This document shows positions 1 to 5,575 of a DNA stretch of 5,575 nucleotides, one piece after another. Origin of the DNA: Actinomycetes bacterium. GTDB taxonomy: Bacteria > Actinomycetota > Actinomycetes > Mycobacteriales > Micromonosporaceae. The position numbers were made by a program, and so were the translations under genes. The notes beneath the pieces were generated by a model that saw nothing but the letters and a program-made list of their open reading frames with translations, searched no databases and was not told the origin of the DNA. The stretch spans positions 1-5,575 of the forward strand of contig JAEYGD010000088.1 in NCBI GenBank assembly GCA_023402505.1, read 5' to 3'. Numbering within the stretch: the first letter of the stretch is position 1; every line of letters begins with the position of its first letter.

Positions 1-1129
1 CCGCCGCCCGGTGCGCCGGCTCCGGCGCCCGGTCGGTCGGGTCGGTCGGCGCGCCGGCACGCCCGTCACCGGGCTGGTCGGCCTCGTCGGGCCGGTCGCC
101 GCCGGTCGCCGCTTCGGGCGGCACCTCGCCGGTCTCCCGCCAGCGCCGGAACTGCTCCTCGTCGACCACCCGGTACCCCTCCGGCGCGGCCGGGCGGGAA
201 CCCGCCTCCTGCGCCGACAGGTCGACCTGGGACACGTCGGAGTCGGGCGCGGGCGTCGCCGCCGCGCCGACCGGGATCAGGTACTCGCGGGGGCCGCGCA
301 CCCGCAGGAAGTAGATCAGCGCGCCGAGGAAGACGACCGCCGCGGTCCACACGTTCAGGCGTACGCCGAGGATCGTGTTCGCCTCGTCGGTACGCATCAT
401 CTCGATCCAGAACCGGCCGGCGGTGTAGCCCATCACGTACAGCGCGAAGGCCCGGCCGCGGCCCAGCTTGAGCCGGCGGTCGAGGAGGAGGACCAGGGCG
501 GCGACGCCCACGTTCCACAGCGCCTCGTAGGCGAAGGTGGGGTGGTAGAGGCCCTCCTCGAGGATGGGTTGCCCGGCGTCGTCGCGCAGCGCCTGGCCCG
601 GGTTGTCCGGGTCCATCCGGTGGATCTCCAGGCCCCAGGGCAGGGTGGTGCGGCCGCCGTACAGCTCGTTGTTGAACCAGTTGCCGAGCCGGCCGATCGC
701 CTGCGCGAGGGGCAGGCCCGGCGCGAGGGCGTCGGCCACCACCGCGAACGGGATGCCCAGCTGGCGGGCGGCGATCCACGCGCCGACCGCGCCGCCGGCG
801 ACCGCGCCCCAGATGCCGAGACCGCCCTCCCAGATGGCGAACGCCTTGAGCGGGTCGCCGCCGGTGCCGAAGTACTTCTCCGGCGAGGTGATCACGTGGT
901 AGATCCGGGCGCCGATGATGCCGGCCGGCACCGCCCACACGGCGATGTCGAGCACCGCGCCGGGGGCGACGCCGCGCTGGCGCAGCCGCCGCTCGGTGAC
1001 CCAGCAGGCCACCACGATGCCGACGATGATGCAGAGCGCGTACGCGCGGATCGGCACCGGGCCCACCTGCCACACGGCGGTGGTCGGGCTGGGCAGGGCC
1101 GCCAGGGGTGTCTGCGAGGCGAGGGTCAC
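1..1129 (-). CDS. lgt: Prolipoprotein diacylglyceryl transferase (Lgt), C-terminal end cut by window edge
   Basis: Lgt is a polytopic membrane enzyme that moves diacylglyceryl from phosphatidylglycerol to the lipobox cysteine of prolipoproteins, the first step of lipoprotein maturation. I translated 376 codons from GTG 1129 to the left edge with no stop. The Lgt signature GRLGNWFNNELYG is at residues 146-158; R147 and N150 match the essential E. coli R143 and N146. HPTFAYE is at 196-202, and Y235 and R239 sit in GYTAGRFWIE. Hydrophobic segments lie near 29-45, 58-80, 100-120, 128-145, 205-216, 227-242 and 259-275. From about residue 279 a cytoplasmic-looking tail of nearly 100 residues, rich in Pro, Asp, Glu and Gly, runs off the window; such tails are common in actinobacterial Lgt. 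GTG 1129 is preferred because TAGCCT lies 8 bp upstream, suggesting a leaderless start. ATG 1159 is an in-frame alternative with only weak Shine-Dalgarno. Family call very sure, start moderately sure. Confidence 0.96.
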   Translation of the reverse strand, partial: MTLASQTPLAALPSPTTAVWQVGPVPIRAYALCIIVGIVVACWVTERRLRQRGVAPGAVLDIAVWAVPAGIIGARIYHVITSPEKYFGTGGDPLKAFAIWEGGLGIWGAVAGGAVGAWIAARQLGIPFAVVADALAPGLPLAQAIGRLGNWFNNELYGGRTTLPWGLEIHRMDPDNPGQALRDDAGQPILEEGLYHPTFAYEALWNVGVAALVLLLDRRLKLGRGRAFALYVMGYTAGRFWIEMMRTDEANTILGVRLNVWTAAVVFLGALIYFLRVRGPREYLIPVGAAATPAPDSDVSQVDLSAQEAGSRPAAPEGYRVVDEEQFRRWRETGEVPPEAATGGDRPDEADQPGDGRAGAPTDPTDRAPEPAHRAA

Positions 1130-1137
1130 GGGTGCAC

Positions 1138-1143
1138 AGGCTA
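1138..1143 (-). promoter_or_regulatory. Candidate -10 element of a leaderless lgt promoter
   Basis: On the minus strand TAGCCT fits the actinobacterial -10 pattern TANNNT and stands 8 bases before the GTG at 1129. A transcript starting 6-8 bases downstream would begin at or next to the start codon. No convincing -35 is seen at 16-18 bp spacing. If correct, lgt is transcribed on its own and the upstream ATG 1159 is outside the transcript. Confidence 0.4.
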
Positions 1144-1196
1144 CCGCCGATGTGCCCATGTGCGGCACCCCGGTCCGGTCGCGCGGTCGCCGTTCC

Positions 1197-1225
1197 ATGA
1201 CTTCCGGTGGTCGCCGCCGTAGGCT
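1197..1225 (+). promoter_or_regulatory. Probable leaderless promoter of the Nudix-like gene
   Basis: The -35-like ATGACT (1197-1202, four of six matches to TTGACA) and the -10-like TAGGCT (1220-1225) are separated by exactly 17 bp. The ATG at 1234 follows the -10 after 8 bases, so the transcript should start within a few bases of the start codon. There is no Shine-Dalgarno sequence in front of the ATG, which agrees with leaderless translation. It lies in the 104-bp spacer shared with divergent lgt. Confidence 0.5.
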
Positions 1226-1233
1226 GGACAGTC

Positions 1234-1833
1234 ATGAGCGCGCTCACCTGGGCGGTCGCCGCCGTCGTCACCGACGGCTCGGGGCGGGTGCTGCTCTGCC
1301 GGCAGGGCGAGCGACGGTACGCGCTGCCGGGCGGGCGGCTGCGTCCCGGGCGGAGCCCCGCGCGCGCGGTGACCCGGGACATCCGGGTCGAGACCGGCTG
1401 GCAGGTCGAGGTGATCGACCTGGTCGGGCTCTACCACCTCACCGAGCCCGGCACGCCCGCCCCCGGCCGTGGCGGCCCGCTGCCCGATGTGCTCGTGCAC
1501 GTGTTCCGCGCCCGGGCGCTCGGTACGGCACCGGTGGCCGCTCCGGTCGGCGGCTGCCGGCTCTCGTGGCACGACCCGTCCGAGTTGCCCGGGACGCTGA
1601 CGCCCGCGACCCGCGCCGCCCTCGCCGACGCTCTGGCCGGCCGCAGCGGCGTGCTCCGCGACTGCCCCTCCCCCTCCCCCTCTCCCTCCACCCCGGCACC
1701 AACCCCACGCCCCACCCCCGACCCCCTAGACCCCCACCGCCGCCCGCCGCCCACCTCAACCGTGGACGATCATGGACTTGTGGTGGGAACGGAAGGGCAC
1801 GAGTCGGGCGAAACGCCCACCACTACTCCATGA
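1234..1833 (+). CDS. Nudix-fold protein with degenerate catalytic box and Pro/Ser/Thr-rich tail
   Basis: The protein has 199 residues. Residues 5-140 look like a small MutT-type Nudix domain: WAVAAVVTDGSGRVLLCRQ opens the fold, followed by YALPGGRL and a Nudix box at 34-56. Against GX5EX7REUXEEXGU the box reads G34, R40 (Glu expected), R48, D49 (Glu expected), V52 (Glu expected), E53, G55, W56. Three of the four acidic positions are therefore changed, including metal ligands, so hydrolysis of nucleoside-diphosphate-linked substrates may be weak or lost; the substrate is unknown. Residues 145-173 are a low-complexity SPSPSPSTP-type tail, and the last 20 or so codons are read from a large inverted repeat, with the stop inside its right arm. 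The tail may be a recent 3' extension. ATG 1234 is preferred over GTG 1207 because it fits a leaderless promoter. It is divergent from lgt and convergent with trpA. Fold fairly sure, activity doubtful. Confidence 0.82.
   Translation: MSALTWAVAAVVTDGSGRVLLCRQGERRYALPGGRLRPGRSPARAVTRDIRVETGWQVEVIDLVGLYHLTEPGTPAPGRGGPLPDVLVHVFRARALGTAPVAAPVGGCRLSWHDPSELPGTLTPATRAALADALAGRSGVLRDCPSPSPSPSTPAPTPRPTPDPLDPHRRPPPTSTVDDHGLVVGTEGHESGETPTTTP
1665..1689 (+). repeat. Homopyrimidine CCCCCT-type tract (G-quadruplex motif on minus strand)
   Basis: Twenty-five consecutive pyrimidines made of C-runs separated by single T bases lie inside the Nudix-like gene and encode part of its Ser-Pro tail. The minus strand therefore carries at least four runs of three or more G separated by loops of one to three bases, which fits the usual intramolecular G-quadruplex pattern. 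Such tracts expand and contract by slippage, and a change not divisible by three would shift the frame of the tail. Confidence 0.7.
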
Positions 1834-1836
1834 TCG
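1767..1836. repeat. Large imperfect inverted repeat (REP-like), overlapping the 3' end of the Nudix-like gene
   Basis: The left arm 1767-1787 and right arm 1816-1836 are 21 bases each and match at 19 positions as inverted copies, with a 28-base loop. The outer ten bases, CGATCATGGA and its complement TCCATGATCG, and the inner GTGGTGGG/CCCACCAC blocks pair perfectly. The stop codon of the Nudix-like gene (1831-1833) is in the right arm. It sits between two convergent genes, so the hairpin could end or stabilise both transcripts, but there is no T-run, so it is not a classical intrinsic terminator. From memory, sequences with the core TCCATGATCG next to a CACCAC block recur in Micromonosporaceae genomes; this was not searched. 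Confidence 0.75.
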
Positions 1837-1865
1837 ACGCGAGGGTGGGCGGCGGCGGCGCGGGA

Positions 1866-1886
1866 GGTCAGGGGTCAGGGATCAGG
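1866..1886. repeat. Three tandem 7-bp units spanning the trpA stop codon
   Basis: GGTCAGG occurs twice in tandem (1866-1872, 1873-1879), followed by a third unit with one change (GATCAGG, 1880-1886). On the minus strand each unit carries a TGA. The first TGA met by ribosomes is the trpA stop (1884-1882). The next two, 7 and 14 bases later, fall in the other two frames, so all three frames close within 17 bases. Confidence 0.75.
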
Positions 1887-2697
1887 GGGTGCGGACGCCG
1901 GTGGACAGTTCGGTGCTCAGCGCGCGGAGGGCGGCCAGGCCGGACGGCAGGTCGTCGGCGTCCAGCAGGCAGCGGACCAGCGCGCTGCCGACGATGACGC
2001 CGTCGGCGTACCCGGCCACGGTGGCGGCCTGCGCGCCCGTGCCGACGCCCAGCCCGACACCCACCGGCAGGTCGGTGACCTCCCGGAGGCGGGACACCAG
2101 GACCGGGGCCGCCGCGGAGGTCTCCGCCCGGGCACCCGTGACACCCATGATCGCCGTCGCGTAGACGAACCCGCGGCAGTGCCCGGCGGTCATCCGCAGG
2201 CGGGCGTCGGTGGACGACGGCGAGACGAGGAACGTCCGGTCCAGCCCGTACGCGTCGGAGGCGGCCAGCCACTCCTGCGCCTCGTCCGGGATCAGGTCGG
2301 GCGTGACCAGGCCGGTGCCGCCAGCGGCGGCGAGGTCCCGGGCGAACGCGTCGACGCCGTACTGCTCCACCGGGTTCCAGTAGGTCATCGTCACCACCGG
2401 CGCACCGGTCGCGGCGACCGCCTCGACGACGCGCAGCGCGTCGGCCACCCGGACCCCGCCGGCCAACGCGATGTCGCTCGCCCGCTGGATGACCGGCCCG
2501 TCCATCACCGGATCGGAGTACGGGATCTCCATCTCGATGACGTCCACGCCGGCCTCCACCATGGCGGTCATCGCGGCGATGCTGCCCTCGACCGTGGGGA
2601 AACCGGCCGGCATGCAGCCGACCAGGACGGCCCGGCCCTCGGCCCGGGCCTTGTCGAACGCCACCCCGATGTTGCTCAACCCGCCGCCCTCGCTCAC
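1882..2697 (-). CDS. trpA: Tryptophan synthase alpha subunit
   Basis: TrpA cleaves indole-3-glycerol phosphate to indole and glyceraldehyde 3-phosphate and channels indole to TrpB in the cytoplasmic alpha2-beta2 complex. The 271-residue protein is a TIM barrel of normal family length. IEMEIPYSDPVMDGP at about 54-68 holds the catalytic pair E55 and D66 (Salmonella E49 and D60). VTGAR at about 186-190 is the mobile loop 6 region, and GVGLGVG (213-219) with GSA (237-239) forms the phosphate site. Two in-frame GTG starts compete. GTG 2697 is 8 bases from AAGGAG (plus positions 2706-2711), a good spacing. GTG 2703 would overlap the trpB stop by 4 bp and add two residues, but is only 2 bases from that site. 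Either way the gene is tightly coupled to trpB. It is the last gene of trpCBA and ends facing the Nudix-like gene. Confidence 0.97.
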   Translation of the reverse strand: MSEGGGLSNIGVAFDKARAEGRAVLVGCMPAGFPTVEGSIAAMTAMVEAGVDVIEMEIPYSDPVMDGPVIQRASDIALAGGVRVADALRVVEAVAATGAPVVTMTYWNPVEQYGVDAFARDLAAAGGTGLVTPDLIPDEAQEWLAASDAYGLDRTFLVSPSSTDARLRMTAGHCRGFVYATAIMGVTGARAETSAAAPVLVSRLREVTDLPVGVGLGVGTGAQAATVAGYADGVIVGSALVRCLLDADDLPSGLAALRALSTELSTGVRTP

Positions 2698-2699
2698 GC

Positions 2700-3935
<1,236 letters not shown>

Positions 3936-3962
3936 CGCGTTCCTCTCGCTGCGGCCCGGCGC

Positions 3963-4826
3963 TCAGCGCACCGGGCGGGGCGTCGCCGGGTGGTTGCCGG
4001 CGTTGACCAGTTCGGCCACCGCCTCGCGGGGGCTCTTCTGGGTGACCAGGCCCTCGCCCACCAGGACCGCGTCGGCGCCGGCCGAGGCGTACCGGATGAG
4101 GTCGTGCGGGCCGCGCACCCCGGACTCGGCGATCTTGACCACCTTGCTGGGCAGGCCGGGGGCGATCCGCTCGAACACCGAGCGGTCGACCTCCAGGGTA
4201 CGCAGGTCGCGGGCGTTGACCCCGATGACCTGCGCGCCGGCCTCCAGCGCCCGGTCGGCCTCCTCCTCGTCGTGCACCTCGACCAGCGCCGTCATGCCGA
4301 GCGACTCGATCCGCTCCAGCAGGCCGACCAGCGCGTTCTGTTCCAGGGCGGCGACGATCAGCAGCACCAGGTCGGCGCCGTGCGCGCGCGCCTCGTGCAC
4401 CTGGTAGCTGGAGACCACGAAGTCCTTGCGGAGGACCGGGACGTTGACGGCGGCGCGGACGGCGGCGAGGTCGTCCAGCGAACCCCCGAACCAGCGGCCC
4501 TCGGTGAGCACGCTGATCGCCCGGGCGCCGCCGGCCGCGTAGTCGCCGGCCAGGTCGGCCGGGTCGGCGATCTCCGCCAGCCGGCCCTTGGACGGCGAGG
4601 AGCGCTTCACCTCGGCGATCACCGCCACGCCCGGCTTGCGCAGGGCCGCGTACGCGTCCAGCGGGGGCGGTGCGGCGGCGGCCAGTTCCCGGATGCGCTC
4701 CAGTGGAACCTGCTCCTGCCGCCGGGCCACGTCCTCGCGCACGCCGGCCAGGATCTCGTCGAGCACGCTGCCGGGCTTCGCCGGACCGGCGTCGTCCCCT
4801 TCCGCGTGCGCATGCTCAGCAGTCAC
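3963..4826 (-). CDS. trpC: Indole-3-glycerol-phosphate synthase
   Basis: TrpC closes the ring of carboxyphenylamino-deoxyribulose phosphate with loss of CO2 and water, giving indole-3-glycerol phosphate for TrpA. The 287-residue TIM barrel has every catalytic residue known from the family: E72 and K74 in EVKRSSPSKG, K134 in LRKDFV, E183 in VEVHDE, N204 in GVNARDL, and E234-S235 in AESGV. There is no fused phosphoribosylanthranilate isomerase domain; actinobacteria usually supply that step from PriA elsewhere. GTG 4826 is chosen because a strong purine-rich Shine-Dalgarno, GGAGAGGGGAG (plus positions 4834-4844), lies 7 bases before it. ATG 4853 would add nine residues including the translated Shine-Dalgarno. 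The typical family start (LDEILAGVRED) is at residue 22, so about 20 hydrophilic residues precede the domain. A GTG at codon 21 (4766) has no Shine-Dalgarno. It is the first gene of trpCBA. Confidence 0.97.
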   Translation of the reverse strand: MTAEHAHAEGDDAGPAKPGSVLDEILAGVREDVARRQEQVPLERIRELAAAAPPPLDAYAALRKPGVAVIAEVKRSSPSKGRLAEIADPADLAGDYAAGGARAISVLTEGRWFGGSLDDLAAVRAAVNVPVLRKDFVVSSYQVHEARAHGADLVLLIVAALEQNALVGLLERIESLGMTALVEVHDEEEADRALEAGAQVIGVNARDLRTLEVDRSVFERIAPGLPSKVVKIAESGVRGPHDLIRYASAGADAVLVGEGLVTQKSPREAVAELVNAGNHPATPRPVR

Positions 4827-4833
4827 CAACGGA

Positions 4834-4844
4834 CTCCCCTCTCC
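4834..4844 (-). promoter_or_regulatory. Strong ribosome binding site that decides the trpC start
   Basis: The minus strand reads GGAGAGGGGAG, ending 7 bases before GTG 4826. This favours GTG 4826 over the in-frame ATG 4853, which has no such element in front of it and whose reading frame runs through this site. Confidence 0.7.
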
Positions 4845-4859
4845 GGGTGTCATGGGCCG

Positions 4860-4865
4860 ATGCTA
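4860..4865 (-). promoter_or_regulatory. Candidate -10 element of a trpCBA promoter
   Basis: TAGCAT on the minus strand matches TANNNT. It would place the transcript start at about 4853, giving a leader of roughly 27 bases that holds just the trpC Shine-Dalgarno. The first transcribed bases would be the in-frame ATG at 4853. No good -35 is found at 16-19 bp spacing (GGTCCG at 17 bp is poor), so this is a candidate only. Confidence 0.3.
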
Positions 4866-4923
4866 GGGGGCGTCACCGGGCACGGACCGCCGGGGGTATG
4901 GCGCTCCTCACGAAATGGGGTGC

Positions 4924-4934
4924 GGCATAATGCC
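4924..4934. promoter_or_regulatory. Operator-like inverted repeat upstream of trpC
   Basis: GGCAT-A-ATGCC is a perfect inverted repeat with 5-bp arms and stands out as an AT-containing island in GC-rich sequence. It overlaps a minus-strand CATTAT that resembles a -10 element for trpCBA. A repressor site is an inference from position and symmetry only; no regulator can be named. Confidence 0.25.
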
Positions 4935-5166
4935 CGACTTCGGTGAGGACCGGATCACGCACCGCCACCACACTCCCGCGGGGCGGCCCGACCAGCACCG
5001 GGACAACCAGCCAGGACATCGACACGATGCTATCGCCAGGCGACGGGCGGGGCGACCGGAGCGGGGAGCGGCGCCCGCCCCGGGGCGACACGACGACGCC
5101 GGTCGATGCTGTGAGCAAGCTCAAGGACGAACGGCCCTTTCCCTGGTCCGGGCCTCGGACGCAGAG

Positions 5167-5195
5167 TTGACCCGTCGGTCACGACAGCGAAACGT
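5167..5195 (+). promoter_or_regulatory. Candidate promoter of the small plus-strand gene
   Basis: TTGACC (5167-5172, five of six matches to the -35 consensus) is followed after 17 bp by AAACGT (5190-5195), which keeps the second-position A and final T of TANNNT. The predicted start near 5202 gives a leader of about 70 bases before ATG 5275. The -10 half is weak. Confidence 0.35.
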
Positions 5196-5274
5196 GAGCC
5201 GGCGAGCATGAACCTCGGGCAGACTCAACGAGGCGTCCGCCCGAGTCGCCAATCGATCTTCGTCGGGGTTGACC

Positions 5275-5520
5275 ATGAGCACTGAGAGCATCGGCCTCAC
5301 CACCATCTCCCGCAGCGTCGCGTCGCTCGCCGTCACCGTTGTGCACACCCTCGAACGCGCCGTGGTCGGCGAGGGGCGCGTCCGCACCGCCCGGGGCAAC
5401 GCCTGGGAGGCGGTCTGCGCCGACCGGGCCCGGGCCGAGCAGCGCGCCGAACTGGACCGCCTGATCGCCGAGCTGGCCGCGGCCCGCGCCGCCGCCCGCG
5501 ACCGCCAGCCCGTGGCCTGA
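5275..5520 (+). CDS. Small helical protein of unknown function (81 aa)
   Basis: I do not recognise this protein. Almost all its codons end in G or C, unlike the flanking non-coding DNA, which supports a real gene. The first 30 or so residues (ISRSVASLAVTVVHTLERAV) could form an amphipathic or weakly hydrophobic helix, but the stretch is too short and mixed for a clear membrane segment. Residues 48-77 are Ala, Arg and Glu rich (RAEQRAELDRLIAELAAARA), with hydrophobic spacing suggesting a coiled coil or long helix. There is one Cys and no catalytic motif or signal peptide. ATG 5275 has GGGG about 7 bases upstream; TTG 5269 would add two residues. It lies opposite in strand between the two parts of the trp cluster and its stop is 4 bp from the stop of the convergent downstream gene. 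Confidence 0.75.
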   Translation: MSTESIGLTTISRSVASLAVTVVHTLERAVVGEGRVRTARGNAWEAVCADRARAEQRAELDRLIAELAAARAAARDRQPVA

Positions 5521-5524
5521 ACGG

Positions 5525-5575
5525 TCAGTCGTCCGTCGGGTCCTCGCCCCGGTCCAGCGCGTCCCACGCCTCGGT
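5525..5575 (-). CDS. C-terminal end of a probable Trp-biosynthesis-associated membrane protein
   Basis: Only the last 16 codons and the stop are in the window, ending in AWDALDRGEDPTDD. From memory, this WDALDRGEDPT-type ending is characteristic of the actinobacterial Trp_oprn_chp (TIGR02234-like) membrane protein family encoded next to trpE. Strand and position just upstream of trpCBA fit that. The family call rests on this short tail plus context, and the membrane segments themselves are outside the window. Its function is not established; it is named from its place in trp clusters. Confidence 0.65.
   Translation of the reverse strand, partial: TEAWDALDRGEDPTDD

Larger units (their letters stand above)
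4866..5274. other. Non-coding divergent interval between trpC and the small plus-strand gene
   Basis: This interval has no convincing gene. It should contain promoters for both trpCBA (leftward) and the 81-residue gene (rightward). Visible signals are the 11-bp inverted repeat GGCATAATGCC at 4924-4934, a CATTAT on the minus strand (4932-4927) overlapping it, a second minus-strand TAGCAT at 5032-5027, and a GC-rich 7-bp inverted repeat GGGCGGG/CCCGCCC (5045-5051 and 5074-5080). TGAGC-AA-GCTCA lies at 5112-5123. A minus-strand frame of 48 codons from ATG 5019 to a stop at 4873 has one Trp codon and several codons that are rare here, such as ATA, AGG, AGT and GTT, so it is probably not coding. 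I found no run of Trp codons or alternative hairpins that would indicate a trp attenuator. Confidence 0.6.

Noticed and set aside
31..52. GGTCGGTC tandem motif near the left edge, considered as a repeat element
   Set aside because: It is explained by Pro-Thr-Asp repeats in the low-complexity tail of Lgt.
11..1222. Plus-strand frame of 403 codons opposite lgt
   Set aside because: It is an antisense shadow of lgt with a repetitive Arg/Gly/His/Val composition and no recognisable domain.
66..1382. Minus-strand frame of 438 codons across lgt and the Nudix-gene start
   Set aside because: It is an Arg/Pro/Gly-rich off-frame shadow of lgt; the true lgt frame shows the full Lgt signature and stays open to the window edge.
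1767..1836. Inverted repeat as a classical intrinsic terminator
   Set aside because: The stem is strong but the loop is 28 bases and no T-run follows on either strand, so it is recorded as a repeat instead.
3936..3962. A trpM/trpX-like small gene between trpC and trpB
   Set aside because: The gap is only 27 bp and holds just the trpB ribosome binding site.
4873..5019. 48-codon minus-strand frame with TAGCAT 7 bases before its ATG, considered as a trp leader peptide
   Set aside because: It has one Trp codon only, includes codons rare in this DNA, and is not followed by paired alternative hairpins. It is kept only as a possible promoter hint.
5121..5567. Minus-strand frame of 148 codons opposite the small plus-strand gene
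   Set aside because: Its composition is Arg/Ala/Ser-rich without domain resemblance, and it overlaps both the small gene and the end of the Trp-associated gene, which have better codon patterns.

Overview
The window is very GC-rich throughout, and the codons of its genes end almost always in G or C. Gene content and sequence style (an actinobacterial-type Lgt with a long charged tail, tight trpC-trpB-trpA, TANNNT -10 elements close to start codons) point to an actinomycete, most likely Micromonosporaceae. That placement is from memory of family sequences, not from a search.

Layout. At the left, on the minus strand, lies most of lgt (prolipoprotein diacylglyceryl transferase). Its reading frame runs off the left edge without a stop, so the end of its tail is missing. 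A 104-bp divergent spacer separates it from a plus-strand Nudix-fold gene at 1234-1833. That gene has a degenerate catalytic box and an odd Pro/Ser/Thr-rich tail, whose last codons lie in a large imperfect inverted repeat (1767-1836). Convergent with it are the minus-strand tryptophan genes in the order trpC-trpB-trpA (4826 down to 1882). They encode indole-3-glycerol-phosphate synthase and the two subunits of tryptophan synthase, the last three catalytic activities of the pathway. All catalytic residues checked are present.

Upstream of trpC is a non-coding stretch of about 450 bp with candidate promoters in both directions and two small inverted repeats. Then comes a plus-strand gene for an 81-residue helical protein I do not recognise (5275-5520). 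Only 4 bp beyond its stop, in the opposite direction, are the last 16 codons of a minus-strand gene that looks like the Trp-biosynthesis-associated membrane protein normally found downstream of trpE.

How it works together. The trp cluster appears to be split: the trpE-side gene ends at 5525, an opposite-strand gene intervenes, and trpCBA restarts at 4826. trpCBA therefore probably has its own promoter in the 4866-5274 gap. lgt is separated from trpA by the convergent Nudix gene and probably has its own, possibly leaderless, promoter. No RNA gene, CRISPR array, transposase or phage gene is visible. This is mainly a core metabolic region. The parts worth a second look are the degenerate Nudix protein, the inverted repeat in its 3' end, the interrupted trp cluster, and the paired start signals of trpC.
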